A stretch of 15,077 bases of DNA from BMS3ABIN04 sp965554225 (GCA_965554225.1 CBEVZC010000072.1:1-15077); one strand, 5' to 3'; positions 1 through 8,112 are shown, counted from the stretch's first letter. Made by a program: numbers and translations. Notes: generated by a model not told the origin, from the sequence alone.

Positions 1-170
1 ATTTTGTTTGACATCCAATAAATATATGCTATCCATCCAGTCGATTGATTTATTCAGGATTTTCTCATTACAAAGTGGATGAATGTGTGTAATAAAATCC
101 AATTCATCAGTAATTTGTTTGCTTTCATGTTTATTTCAGAAATGATAATCACTATTAAGATTCCAAAGCT
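1..170 (-). pseudogene. Decayed remnant of the GH17 glycosidase gene (leftmost copy)
   Basis: Positions 1 to about 153 align with 4123-4276 and 8560-8713, the part of the intact minus-strand GH17 gene coding for about residues 180-231, with many substitutions and a 3-bp deletion. The alignment then jumps about 310 bp to the last bases before the cassette junction (155-170 match 4590-4606). The remnant is therefore internally deleted as well as cut at the window edge. The 10-base word ATCATCTGCA occurs at both sides of the missing stretch in the second copy, so deletion between short direct repeats is plausible. It cannot make a functional enzyme. Its value is as evidence for another cassette to the left. 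Confidence 0.8.
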
Positions 171-209
171 ATTTTATTTTTCTTTGGTTATTTTTAATCA
201 TTACATTTT

Positions 210-215
210 TATAAT
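210..215 (+). promoter_or_regulatory. Possible -10 element before the first kinase gene
   Basis: A perfect TATAAT lies 18 bases before the TTG start of the kinase. It is kept at the same place in the second copy although the surrounding leader has diverged. No convincing -35 box at 16-18 bp spacing is visible (TTGGTT at 184-189 is 20 bp away). If it is used, transcription would begin close to the start codon and give a very short leader. In this AT-rich DNA it may be chance. Confidence 0.25.
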
Positions 216-233
216 GGAGAAACTAGTCTAAAA

Positions 234-1445
234 TTGGACTATAAAAAAAAGCGAAGTAATCGGTTATTAAAATTCCTGACCGATTATATCTATACAGTAA
301 AAATAGAGAATGGAAAAGTTGTTGAAACCATTCATGGTGATGGATGTTTTTCAATTACCGGATATAATGCATCTGATTATTCTAATGATCCTGAACTTTG
401 GATAAACATGGTTCATGACGATGATAGAGATTTAGTTGTTTCCCAATCAGAAGATGCACTTAAAGGTAAATCTGTAAAACCAATTGAGCATAGAATAATT
501 CACAAAGATGGTTCAATCCGTTGGGTAAAAAATAGTATTGTCCCTTTTTTTAATGAAAGTGGCAAAGTTATTTCTTATGATGGTATTATAAATGATATAA
601 CTAGTCTTAAAAATGCTGAAGAACAAAGTCGGATTAAAACCGAACAGTTGATTCATGCTGATAAAATGGCTTCACTTGGAACATTAGTATCGGGTATTGC
701 ACACGAGATAAATAATCCAAACAATTTTATTATGCTTAATATTCATTTGCTTCAAAAAATATGGGAGGATACAAAACCTATATTGAACCAATACTATGAA
801 GAATATGGAGATTTCGCTCTCGGCGGAATGTCATATAAAACATTTACAGAAAAAATAGATAATTCTTATAAATCCATTGAAGTAGGTGCGGAAAGAATAA
901 AAAAAATAATTGATAATCTTACCAATTATTCTAAGAACCCAGATAAAAAATATAAAAAGATCAATCTAAATGAAGTAGCTAAAGTTGCTATTAACATTAC
1001 AAATAACTTTATTAAAAAATCTACAAATAACTTCACAGTAAATTATTCAAAGGGATTTCCATTTGTTAATGGAAATTCAAATAGATTAGAGCAAGTAGTT
1101 ATAAATTTAATAAATAACGCATGCCAATCTCTAAGAAGTAAGGATGAAAAAGTTACATTAAGTATTTTTGAAGAAGCTACTACTTGTATCATTGAAGTTG
1201 TTGATGAAGGTGAAGGAATTAGTGAACATGATCTAAATAATATATTTGATCCTTTCTATACAACCAAACGTGAGAAAGGCGGGACCGGATTGGGTTTATC
1301 AATTTCTTATAATATTATATTGAATCATGGTGGGGAGCTAAAAATAGAAAGTCAAAAAGGTATTGGTACCAAAGCAAGAATTTATTTGCCAATGTACATA
1401 GAAAAAACTAAGGTTAAAAATGGGCATACCACTAAATCCAATTAA
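234..1445 (+). CDS. Cytoplasmic PAS-domain sensor histidine kinase, copy A
   Basis: This protein autophosphorylates on histidine and passes the phosphate to the response regulator encoded next to it. It has no signal peptide or membrane segment, so it should read a cytoplasmic signal. A PAS/PAC domain spans about residues 15-125. The dimerisation helix carries GIAHEINNPNN with phospho-acceptor His157. The ATPase domain shows an N box (NLINNA, about 291-296), G1 (DEGEG, 324-328), an F box (IFDPFY, 337-342) and G2 (GGTGLGLS, 349-356). All catalytic motifs are present and 403 residues is normal for a soluble single-PAS kinase. The start is TTG: an in-frame stop lies at 195-197 in this copy and at 4653-4655 in the other, and the first internal Met (58) would cut the PAS domain. 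Ribosome-site support is weak, with GGAGA 13 bases upstream. The end overlaps the regulator gene by 26 bp. The ligand is unknown. Confidence 0.93.
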   Translation: MDYKKKRSNRLLKFLTDYIYTVKIENGKVVETIHGDGCFSITGYNASDYSNDPELWINMVHDDDRDLVVSQSEDALKGKSVKPIEHRIIHKDGSIRWVKNSIVPFFNESGKVISYDGIINDITSLKNAEEQSRIKTEQLIHADKMASLGTLVSGIAHEINNPNNFIMLNIHLLQKIWEDTKPILNQYYEEYGDFALGGMSYKTFTEKIDNSYKSIEVGAERIKKIIDNLTNYSKNPDKKYKKINLNEVAKVAINITNNFIKKSTNNFTVNYSKGFPFVNGNSNRLEQVVINLINNACQSLRSKDEKVTLSIFEEATTCIIEVVDEGEGISEHDLNNIFDPFYTTKREKGGTGLGLSISYNIILNHGGELKIESQKGIGTKARIYLPMYIEKTKVKNGHTTKSN

Positions 1446-2865
1446 ACCAATTTTACTTGTTGATGATGAAGAACACTTTTTATCAACGGCAGAATTGGTG
1501 CTTAATTCGAATAGATTTACGAATGTTGAAACTTGTAATAAAAGTTCAAAAGTCATTGATCAACTTAAAGAGAAAGAGTATTCCTTAGTAGCTTTGGATA
1601 TTAATATGCCGGAAATTTCGGGGAAAGAATTACTTCCTAAAATATTAGAAAATTTTCCGGAGATGGTAGTTATAATAATAACAGCCATTAATGATGTTGA
1701 AAACGCTGTTGAATGTATGAAACTTGGTGCATTCGATTACCTTGTTAAACCAATTGATGAAGAGCGATTTCTCGCTTCAATAAATAGAGGCCTTTACTTT
1801 GCTAGTATTAGGAATGAAAACATCAGACTTAGAGAATCTCTCTTTAAAGATAAACTCGAATTTCCTAACGCCTTTTCAAAAATTATTACTAACAGCAATA
1901 TGATGATATCTATTTTCAAATATATTGAGGCTATTGCCAGAACAAACCTTCCAGTATTAGTTACCGGAGAGACGGGAGTTGGTAAAGAGCTAATTGCCAA
2001 TGCAATCCATGAAATAAGCGGTAGAGAGGGGGAACTGGTTTCATTAAATGTTGCCGGCGTAGATGATAATCTTTTTTCTGATACTTTATTTGGTCATAAA
2101 AAAGGAGCTTTTACTGGAGCTGATATAGAAAGAAAAGGCTTGATTGAACAAGCTGAGAGTGGAAGTTTATTTCTTGATGAAATTGGAGATCTTAGTATAG
2201 AATCTCAAGTAAAGCTACTTAGATTATTACAAGACGGTAAATATTTTCCTTTAGGTTCCGATGTGGCCAAACTTTCTAATGCCCGACTAATTGTAGCCAC
2301 ACACAAAAAATTAGATAAAATGAAAGATGATGATACTTTTAGAAAGGATCTTTACTATCGGTTACAAGCTCATCATGTACACATACCTCCTTTGCGTGAA
2401 AGAAAAAAAGACATTCCTATTTTAATAAGTCATTTTATTGGTAAAGCTTCAGAAGAATTGAATAAGAAAAGACCCAAATCACCAAAAGAACTATATACAA
2501 TACTTTCAAATTATTCTTTCCCGGGTAATATAAGAGAATTAGAGGGCCTGATTTTCGATGCAGTAAGTAGGCATACCTCTGGTATACTTTCGATAGAAAG
2601 TATAAGGAAAAAAACGATTGGAACAGAAAAGGAAGTTAAAGAAAAAAATAATTCTCCAGCACAACCAGAAAATTTTTCTGACTCAATTATTTTTACATCT
2701 CAATTTCCGACTTTTAAGACTGCTGAGTTATTAATGATAAAGGAAGCTTTAAGACGTGCAGAGAATAACCAGACAATAGCTGCTCAACTATTAGGTATTA
2801 CAAGACGAGCACTAAACAACAGAATTCAAAGATTAAAAGGAAAAGATCCAAATATTTTTAATTAG
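1420..2865 (+). CDS. NtrC-family sigma-54-dependent response regulator, copy A
   Basis: This is the DNA-binding partner of the adjacent kinase. When phosphorylated it should hydrolyse ATP to open sigma-54 promoters. The receiver domain (about 9-125) has acidic residues Asp15/Asp16, phospho-acceptor Asp60 (ALDINMP) and Lys110. The AAA+ domain (about 155-385) has Walker A GETGVGKE (183-190), an exact GAFTGA sigma-54 contact loop (229-234), Walker B FLDEIGD (251-257) and a PGNIRELEG sensor-2 segment (368-376). A polar linker (about 400-430) leads to a Fis-type helix-turn-helix (about 436-472). All parts are intact at 481 residues. The gene starts 26 bp inside the kinase gene with only AAGG upstream, which suggests translational coupling. 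The nearest sigma-54 promoter is the one at 3066-3083, its most likely target. Confidence 0.95.
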   Translation: MGIPLNPIKPILLVDDEEHFLSTAELVLNSNRFTNVETCNKSSKVIDQLKEKEYSLVALDINMPEISGKELLPKILENFPEMVVIIITAINDVENAVECMKLGAFDYLVKPIDEERFLASINRGLYFASIRNENIRLRESLFKDKLEFPNAFSKIITNSNMMISIFKYIEAIARTNLPVLVTGETGVGKELIANAIHEISGREGELVSLNVAGVDDNLFSDTLFGHKKGAFTGADIERKGLIEQAESGSLFLDEIGDLSIESQVKLLRLLQDGKYFPLGSDVAKLSNARLIVATHKKLDKMKDDDTFRKDLYYRLQAHHVHIPPLRERKKDIPILISHFIGKASEELNKKRPKSPKELYTILSNYSFPGNIRELEGLIFDAVSRHTSGILSIESIRKKTIGTEKEVKEKNNSPAQPENFSDSIIFTSQFPTFKTAELLMIKEALRRAENNQTIAAQLLGITRRALNNRIQRLKGKDPNIFN

Positions 2866-3020
2866 TACTCATCTTATTGCTATACTTGCCACAAATTTAC
2901 ATTAGGAACTTTTTAGTAATAACTTATAACTGATTATTTTATAAAAGTTTACAGTATTCCTCTTAAAGTTAAAGCAATAATGTGGCACCACTAGTAAAGC
3001 TTCTACATACGCACTCCTTG

Positions 3021-3038
3021 TTTGTAACTTATTACAAA
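3021..3038. promoter_or_regulatory. Palindrome, candidate activator binding site (copy A)
   Basis: TTTGTAA and TTACAAA form perfect 7-bp arms around the spacer CTTA. The centre is about 63 bp upstream of the start site predicted from the -24/-12 element. NtrC-family activators usually bind such dyads upstream of the promoter, so this is a good candidate site for the regulator encoded just upstream. A related but imperfect word (ATAACTTATAAC, about 2919-2930) lies 100 bp further up and could be a second, weaker site. I saw no other copy of this dyad in the window except in the duplicate. Confidence 0.55.
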
Positions 3039-3065
3039 ACAACTACTTATGTCAAACTTCCATTT

Positions 3066-3083
3066 TTGGCACAGACTTTGGTA
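3066..3083 (+). promoter_or_regulatory. Sigma-54 (-24/-12) promoter of the exported-protein gene, copy A
   Basis: TTGGCAC, five bases, then TTGG matches the sigma-54 consensus TGGCAC-N5-TTGC, with correct GG-to-GG spacing and one mismatch (GG instead of GC at -12). Predicted transcription starts near 3093, giving a leader of about 22 bases that contains the ribosome site AAGGAGG (3103-3109) five bases before the ATG at 3115. An intact GAFTGA activator gene directly upstream supports the call. Confidence 0.8.
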
Positions 3084-3114
3084 TTATTAGCGTGAACCTA
3101 AAAAGGAGGAAAAA

Positions 3115-3675
3115 ATGAAAACAAAAATAATATATACTGTTATTTTATTATTATCAGTTTTATCTTTATTTACAAATGCCCAACCTTATACAGAAAAGTT
3201 GCGTGCAGATTTTTTAACTAATTATTATAGTAACTACCAAAATGAATTAAGGCATGATTCAAGTCAAATTAATGTATCAGACTCATTAGTTACTAAAACT
3301 TTATTAAATAGAACAGATGAAATAAATGATAACAAACCTAGTTCTACTCAGTCTTTAAACTTAGACAATTTAAGAGCAAATTTTCTTAGTTCATTAAAGA
3401 GTGAAAATACTGGTGTTGTTGAATCAGCAATTTATTTAAGTATTCAATTTAAAAATAAATTCCCTTATGAGAATGTCACTAATTACATAAGAGCATTAGA
3501 TGAAATTGCAAAGAATGGTGTGAATTCAAGAATAAGCTATAAAGCTCAGTTGGCAAAAATTTACCTTATCAATTCAGATTGGTTTGAAAATATAAAAATC
3601 AACTCAATTGAGAAAGAAAAAGAAGTTTATGCTGCTATTGCTGAGACTGTTAATGAAAAGTTATTTTCCGAATAA
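3115..3675 (+). CDS. Exported 186-residue protein of unknown function, copy A
   Basis: I do not recognise the family. Residues 1-22 form a clear Sec signal peptide (basic MKTK, hydrophobic core, cleavage likely after TNA22, before Gln23). There is no lipobox and no later membrane segment, so the product should be periplasmic or released. The mature part shows a short internal repeat, LRADFL at 29-34 and LRANFL at 86-91, joined by a polar Ser/Asn/Asp-rich stretch (about 45-82). Residues 98-150 look like paired amphipathic helices, perhaps a degenerate HEAT-like unit. There are no cysteines. An excellent ribosome site (AAGGAGG, 5-base spacing) and its own sigma-54 promoter suggest strong, signal-dependent expression under the adjacent two-component system. 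The role could be an envelope stress or binding protein, but this is a guess. Confidence 0.85.
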   Translation: MKTKIIYTVILLLSVLSLFTNAQPYTEKLRADFLTNYYSNYQNELRHDSSQINVSDSLVTKTLLNRTDEINDNKPSSTQSLNLDNLRANFLSSLKSENTGVVESAIYLSIQFKNKFPYENVTNYIRALDEIAKNGVNSRISYKAQLAKIYLINSDWFENIKINSIEKEKEVYAAIAETVNEKLFSE

Positions 3676-3709
3676 CTATAATTGAATATAAAATCTGATT
3701 ACATAAATG

Positions 3710-3752
3710 AAAAAAGATACATTCATTGCCTCCCGAATGTATCTTTTTTTTT
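3710..3752. terminator. Bidirectional intrinsic terminator, copy A
   Basis: A perfect 15-bp inverted repeat (AAAAAAGATACATTC at 3710-3724, its complement at 3735-3749) encloses a 10-base loop and is followed by a T run. The A run on the left gives the same structure on the minus strand. It lies between the exported-protein gene and the convergent GH17 gene and should end transcription from both sides. Confidence 0.88.
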
Positions 3753-3800
3753 ATTTTATTTTCTAAGTGCTCTAGATAAATTAGAAAAGTTAAAATTTGT

Positions 3801-4606
3801 TTACTTTCCGTTATTATATTTTAGAAAATTTTGGAAAGATTCCTTTGGCATACGGTTTTCATAAAATGCACCCCAATGCTTCTCAATTTCATTTTCCGGA
3901 CTACTTTCACCTCCACCTTTCCAAGGTTCGTCAAAAGCCTCAAATAGAAACGTTACAACTTTTTTTTCGTTTATCCATTTGTTCAATTTAATTAGAAAAG
4001 TTTCTTGAGCCTTTAAACTTACATCTGCCATAATAATTGATCCTTGTTCACCATGACCAACTTTCTGAGGGTTATATGTTGTTGCCCATCCTATTTCACC
4101 CAATACAATTAACTTGTCAGGATGATTTTGTTTGACATCCATTAAATATACGCTATCCATCCATTCGATTGCGTTATCCAAGTTTTTCCCATTCCAAAGT
4201 GGATAAATGTGTGTAATAATGAAATCCACTTCATCAGCAATTTGTTTGCTTTCAGGTTTATTCCAAAAATTATAATCATCTGCAACAGTAACCGGCACAG
4301 ATGTATTATTTCTTACCGTTCGAATATAGCGTGTTAGTACCTCTTGATTAATTCTATGATATGACCAAAAAACAAGAGCTTCATTTCCACCACTCACTAC
4401 AGAGATATGCTATCTTTATTTATTCGCTAATTCAATACCCCGAAGCATATTTTTAATATTAGTATTTTTTAATTCGGGATTATTCTCTTTCCCTTCTAAC
4501 CAAATACCAACTATCACTTTTATTTGTAAATCCTTCTCATTAATATCTCCAAGTATTCGTTAAGTATCATCATCTGCATTATAAACACAAATAAGATTCG
4601 AATGCT
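3801..4606 (-). pseudogene. Truncated GH17 glycosidase gene (hybrid middle copy)
   Basis: This is a broken copy of the gene at 8238-9254. The part coding for about residues 144-338 (3801-4389) is identical to the intact gene, including nucleophile motif GEIGW. The part from 4390 to 4606 has about 21 differences in 216 bases by my count, among them three in-frame stops: TAA at 4418-4416 (Tyr134), TAG at 4412-4410 (Gln136) and TAA at 4562-4560 (Glu86). The acid/base motif VGNE has become GGNE. Homology stops at 4606, inside codon 71, and kinase leader sequence follows, so the first 70 codons are missing. A GTG at 4397-4395 could start a 198-residue C-terminal half-barrel, but this lacks the strands needed for a (beta/alpha)8 fold. 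The abrupt change from identical to decayed sequence marks a recombination point. Confidence 0.88.
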
Positions 4607-4646
4607 ATTTTATTTTTCTTTAGTTATTTTTGAATTATTATGTTTT

Positions 4647-4652
4647 TATAAT
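4647..4652 (+). promoter_or_regulatory. Possible -10 element before the second kinase gene
   Basis: This is the TATAAT equivalent to 210-215, conserved within a leader that differs from copy A at about nine of 70 positions (including one indel). TTGAAT at 4630-4635 is too close to serve as its -35 box. The evidence is weak. Confidence 0.25.
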
Positions 4653-4670
4653 TGAGGAACTAATCTAAAA

Positions 4671-5882
4671 TTGGATTATAAAAAAAAGCGAAGTAATCGG
4701 TTATTAAAATTCCTGACCGATTATATCTATACAGTAAAAATAGAGAATGGAAAAGTTGTTGAAACCATTCATGGTGATGGATGTTTTTCAATTACCGGAT
4801 ATAATGCATCTGATTATTCTAATGATCCTGAACTTTGGATAAACATGGTTCATGACGATGATAGAGATTTAGTTGTTTCCCAATCAGAAGATGCACTTAA
4901 AGGTAAATCTGTAAAACCAATTGAGCATAGAATAATTCACAAAGATGGTTCAATCCGTTGGGTAAAAAATAGTATTGTCCCTTTTTTTAATGAAAGTGGC
5001 AAAGTTATTTCTTATGATGGTATTATAAATGATATAACTAGTCTTAAAAATGCTGAAGAACAAAGTCGGATTAAAACCGAACAGTTGATTCATGCTGATA
5101 AAATGGCTTCACTTGGAACATTAGTATCGGGTATTGCACACGAGATAAATAATCCAAACAATTTTATTATGCTTAATATTCATTTGCTTCAAAAAATATG
5201 GGAGGATACAAAACCTATATTGAACCAATACTATGAAGAATATGGAGATTTCGCTCTCGGCGGAATGTCATATAAAACATTTACAGAAAAAATAGATAAT
5301 TCTTATAAATCCATTGAAGTAGGTGCGGAAAGAATAAAAAAAATAATTGATAATCTTACCAATTATTCTAAGAACCCAGATAAAAAATATAAAAAGATCA
5401 ATCTAAATGAAGTAGCTAAAGTTGCTATTAACATTACAAATAACTTTATTAAAAAATCTACAAATAACTTCACAGTAAATTATTCAAAGGGATTTCCATT
5501 TGTTAATGGAAATTCAAATAGATTAGAGCAAGTAGTTATAAATTTAATAAATAACGCATGCCAATCTCTAAGAAGTAAGGATGAAAAAGTTACATTAAGT
5601 ATTTTTGAAGAAGCTACTACTTGTATCATTGAAGTTGTTGATGAAGGTGAAGGAATTAGTGAACATGATCTAAATAATATATTTGATCCTTTCTATACAA
5701 CCAAACGTGAGAAAGGCGGGACCGGATTGGGTTTATCAATTTCTTATAATATTATATTGAATCATGGTGGGGAGCTAAAAATAGAAAGTCAAAAAGGTAT
5801 TGGTACCAAAGCAAGAATTTATTTGCCAATGTACATAGAAAAAACTAAGGTTAAAAATGGGCATACCACTAAATCCAATTAA
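4671..5882 (+). CDS. Cytoplasmic PAS-domain sensor histidine kinase, copy B
   Basis: The protein is identical, residue for residue, to the product of 234-1445, with phospho-acceptor His157 and all ATPase boxes intact. The only coding difference is silent (GAT here, GAC there, codon 2). The TTG start is confirmed by a TGA stop in frame at 4653-4655. The upstream leader differs from copy A (GAGGA at 4654-4658 in place of GGAGA), so the two copies could be expressed at different levels although the proteins are the same. The leader begins directly after the truncated GH17 pseudogene, 64 bp from the junction at 4606/4607. Translational overlap with the regulator is kept. Confidence 0.93.
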   Translation: MDYKKKRSNRLLKFLTDYIYTVKIENGKVVETIHGDGCFSITGYNASDYSNDPELWINMVHDDDRDLVVSQSEDALKGKSVKPIEHRIIHKDGSIRWVKNSIVPFFNESGKVISYDGIINDITSLKNAEEQSRIKTEQLIHADKMASLGTLVSGIAHEINNPNNFIMLNIHLLQKIWEDTKPILNQYYEEYGDFALGGMSYKTFTEKIDNSYKSIEVGAERIKKIIDNLTNYSKNPDKKYKKINLNEVAKVAINITNNFIKKSTNNFTVNYSKGFPFVNGNSNRLEQVVINLINNACQSLRSKDEKVTLSIFEEATTCIIEVVDEGEGISEHDLNNIFDPFYTTKREKGGTGLGLSISYNIILNHGGELKIESQKGIGTKARIYLPMYIEKTKVKNGHTTKSN

Positions 5883-7302
5883 ACCAATTTTACTTGTTGA
5901 TGATGAAGAACACTTTTTATCAACGGCAGAATTGGTGCTTAATTCGAATAGATTTACGAATGTTGAAACTTGTAATAAAAGTTCAAAAGTCATTGATCAA
6001 CTTAAAGAGAAAGAGTATTCCTTAGTAGCTTTGGATATTAATATGCCGGAAATTTCGGGGAAAGAATTACTTCCTAAAATATTAGAAAATTTTCCGGAGA
6101 TGGTAGTTATAATAATAACAGCCATTAATGATGTTGAAAACGCTGTTGAATGTATGAAACTTGGTGCATTCGATTACCTTGTTAAACCAATTGATGAAGA
6201 GCGATTTCTCGCTTCAATAAATAGAGGCCTTTACTTTGCTAGTATTAGGAATGAAAACATCAGACTTAGAGAATCTCTCTTTAAAGATAAACTCGAATTT
6301 CCTAACGCCTTTTCAAAAATTATTACTAACAGCAATATGATGATATCTATTTTCAAATATATTGAGGCTATTGCCAGAACAAACCTTCCAGTATTAGTTA
6401 CCGGAGAGACGGGAGTTGGTAAAGAGCTAATTGCCAATGCAATCCATGAAATAAGCGGTAGAGAGGGGGAACTGGTTTCATTAAATGTTGCCGGCGTAGA
6501 TGATAATCTTTTTTCTGATACTTTATTTGGTCATAAAAAAGGAGCTTTTACTGGAGCTGATATAGAAAGAAAAGGCTTGATTGAACAAGCTGAGAGTGGA
6601 AGTTTATTTCTTGATGAAATTGGAGATCTTAGTATAGAATCTCAAGTAAAGCTACTTAGATTATTACAAGACGGTAAATATTTTCCTTTAGGTTCCGATG
6701 TGGCCAAACTTTCTAATGCCCGACTAATTGTAGCCACACACAAAAAATTAGATAAAATGAAAGATGATGATACTTTTAGAAAGGATCTTTACTATCGGTT
6801 ACAAGCTCATCATGTACACATACCTCCTTTGCGTGAAAGAAAAAAAGACATTCCTATTTTAATAAGTCATTTTATTGGTAAAGCTTCAGAAGAATTGAAT
6901 AAGAAAAGACCCAAATCACCAAAAGAACTATATACAATACTTTCAAATTATTCTTTCCCGGGTAATATAAGAGAATTAGAGGGCCTGATTTTCGATGCAG
7001 TAAGTAGGCATACCTCTGGTATACTTTCGATAGAAAGTATAAGGAAAAAAACGATTGGAACAGAAAAGGAAGTTAAAGAAAAAAATAATTCTCCAGCACA
7101 ACCAGAAAATTTTTCTGACTCAATTATTTTTACATCTCAATTTCCGACTTTTAAGACTGCTGAGTTATTAATGATAAAGGAAGCTTTAAGACGTGCAGAG
7201 AATAACCAGACAATAGCTGCTCAACTATTAGGTATTACAAGACGAGCACTAAACAACAGAATTCAAAGATTAAAAGGAAAAGATCCAAATATTTTTAATT
7301 AG
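5857..7302 (+). CDS. NtrC-family sigma-54-dependent response regulator, copy B
   Basis: The product is identical to that of 1420-2865: receiver with Asp60, AAA+ domain with GETGVGKE, GAFTGA and FLDEIGD, and a Fis-type helix-turn-helix at the end. The identical protein means it must recognise the same DNA site and the same kinase. The copies are therefore fully interchangeable and raise gene dosage without creating a new pathway. The gene overlaps the kinase by 26 bp and is followed by the 249-bp regulatory gap of the exported-protein gene. Confidence 0.95.
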   Translation: MGIPLNPIKPILLVDDEEHFLSTAELVLNSNRFTNVETCNKSSKVIDQLKEKEYSLVALDINMPEISGKELLPKILENFPEMVVIIITAINDVENAVECMKLGAFDYLVKPIDEERFLASINRGLYFASIRNENIRLRESLFKDKLEFPNAFSKIITNSNMMISIFKYIEAIARTNLPVLVTGETGVGKELIANAIHEISGREGELVSLNVAGVDDNLFSDTLFGHKKGAFTGADIERKGLIEQAESGSLFLDEIGDLSIESQVKLLRLLQDGKYFPLGSDVAKLSNARLIVATHKKLDKMKDDDTFRKDLYYRLQAHHVHIPPLRERKKDIPILISHFIGKASEELNKKRPKSPKELYTILSNYSFPGNIRELEGLIFDAVSRHTSGILSIESIRKKTIGTEKEVKEKNNSPAQPENFSDSIIFTSQFPTFKTAELLMIKEALRRAENNQTIAAQLLGITRRALNNRIQRLKGKDPNIFN

Positions 7303-7457
7303 TACTCATCTTATTGCTATACTTGCCACAAATTTACATTAGGAACTTTTTAGTAATAACTTATAACTGATTATTTTATAAAAGTTTACAGTATTCCTCT
7401 TAAAGTTAAAGCAATAATGTGGCACCACTAGTAAAGCTTCTACATACGCACTCCTTG

Positions 7458-7475
7458 TTTGTAACTTATTACAAA
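7458..7475. promoter_or_regulatory. Palindrome, candidate activator binding site (copy B)
   Basis: This is the exact duplicate of 3021-3038: 7-bp arms TTTGTAA/TTACAAA with a 4-bp spacer, upstream of the second -24/-12 promoter at the same distance. Confidence 0.55.
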
Positions 7476-7502
7476 ACAACTACTTATGTCAAACTTCCAT
7501 TT

Positions 7503-7520
7503 TTGGCACAGACTTTGGTA
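7503..7520 (+). promoter_or_regulatory. Sigma-54 (-24/-12) promoter of the exported-protein gene, copy B
   Basis: This is the duplicate of 3066-3083 (TTGGCAC-N5-TTGG). The predicted start is near 7530, with ribosome site AAGGAGG at 7540-7546 and ATG at 7552. Identity with copy A means both promoters should respond to the same activator. Confidence 0.8.
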
Positions 7521-7551
7521 TTATTAGCGTGAACCTAAAAAGGAGGAAAAA

Positions 7552-8112
7552 ATGAAAACAAAAATAATATATACTGTTATTTTATTATTATCAGTTTTAT
7601 CTTTATTTACAAATGCCCAACCTTATACAGAAAAGTTGCGTGCAGATTTTTTAACTAATTATTATAGTAACTACCAAAATGAATTAAGGCATGATTCAAG
7701 TCAAATTAATGTATCAGACTCATTAGTTACTAAAACTTTATTAAATAGAACAGATGAAATAAATGATAACAAACCTAGTTCTACTCAGTCTTTAAACTTA
7801 GACAATTTAAGAGCAAATTTTCTTAGTTCATTAAAGAGTGAAAATACTGGTGTTGTTGAATCAGCAATTTATTTAAGTATTCAATTTAAAAATAAATTCC
7901 CTTATGAGAATGTCACTAATTACATAAGAGCATTAGATGAAATTGCAAAGAATGGTGTGAATTCAAGAATAAGCTATAAAGCTCAGTTGGCAAAAATTTA
8001 CCTTATCAATTCAGATTGGTTTGAAAATATAAAAATCAACTCAATTGAGAAAGAAAAAGAAGTTTATGCTGCTATTGCTGAGACTGTTAATGAAAAGTTA
8101 TTTTCCGAATAA
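7552..8112 (+). CDS. Exported 186-residue protein of unknown function, copy B
   Basis: The product is identical to that of 3115-3675: Sec signal peptide ending near Ala22, LRADFL/LRANFL internal repeat and a helical C-terminal half. The family is not recognised. Keeping a second perfect copy with promoter, ribosome site and terminator suggests that dosage of this secreted product may be what the duplication delivers, though a purely neutral recent duplication would look the same. Confidence 0.85.
   Translation: MKTKIIYTVILLLSVLSLFTNAQPYTEKLRADFLTNYYSNYQNELRHDSSQINVSDSLVTKTLLNRTDEINDNKPSSTQSLNLDNLRANFLSSLKSENTGVVESAIYLSIQFKNKFPYENVTNYIRALDEIAKNGVNSRISYKAQLAKIYLINSDWFENIKINSIEKEKEVYAAIAETVNEKLFSE

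Larger units (their letters stand above)
240..4389. repeat. Direct repeat, left copy (4150 bp, identical to 4677-8826)
   Basis: The block runs from the third codon of the kinase through the regulator, the exported-protein gene and the terminator, and ends inside the GH17 gene. Reading both copies I found no difference. The first mismatches outside are C239 against T4676 on the left and C4390 against A8827 on the right. The period is 4437 bp with no indel across the aligned stretch. There is no transposase, terminal inverted repeat or target-site duplication, so this is a tandem segmental duplication and not an insertion sequence. The flanking homologous DNA is only about 87-90% identical, so the perfect block reflects recent exchange. 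Confidence 0.95.

Noticed and set aside
2905..2955. AACTTTT/AAAAGTT inverted repeat after the regulator gene as its terminator
   Set aside because: The arms are short, about 30 bases apart and purely AT-rich. In this base composition it may be chance.
2980..2998. A second -24-like word, TGGCAC at about 2982, upstream of the exported-protein gene
   Set aside because: The -12 half is missing at the required spacing (GTAA in place of TTGC). It lies far from the gene, while the element at 3066-3083 fits well.
3682..3991. Short plus-strand open frames after the first exported-protein gene (and the same after the second)
   Set aside because: They run through the terminator and antisense to the GH17 gene, lack ribosome sites and encode no recognisable protein.
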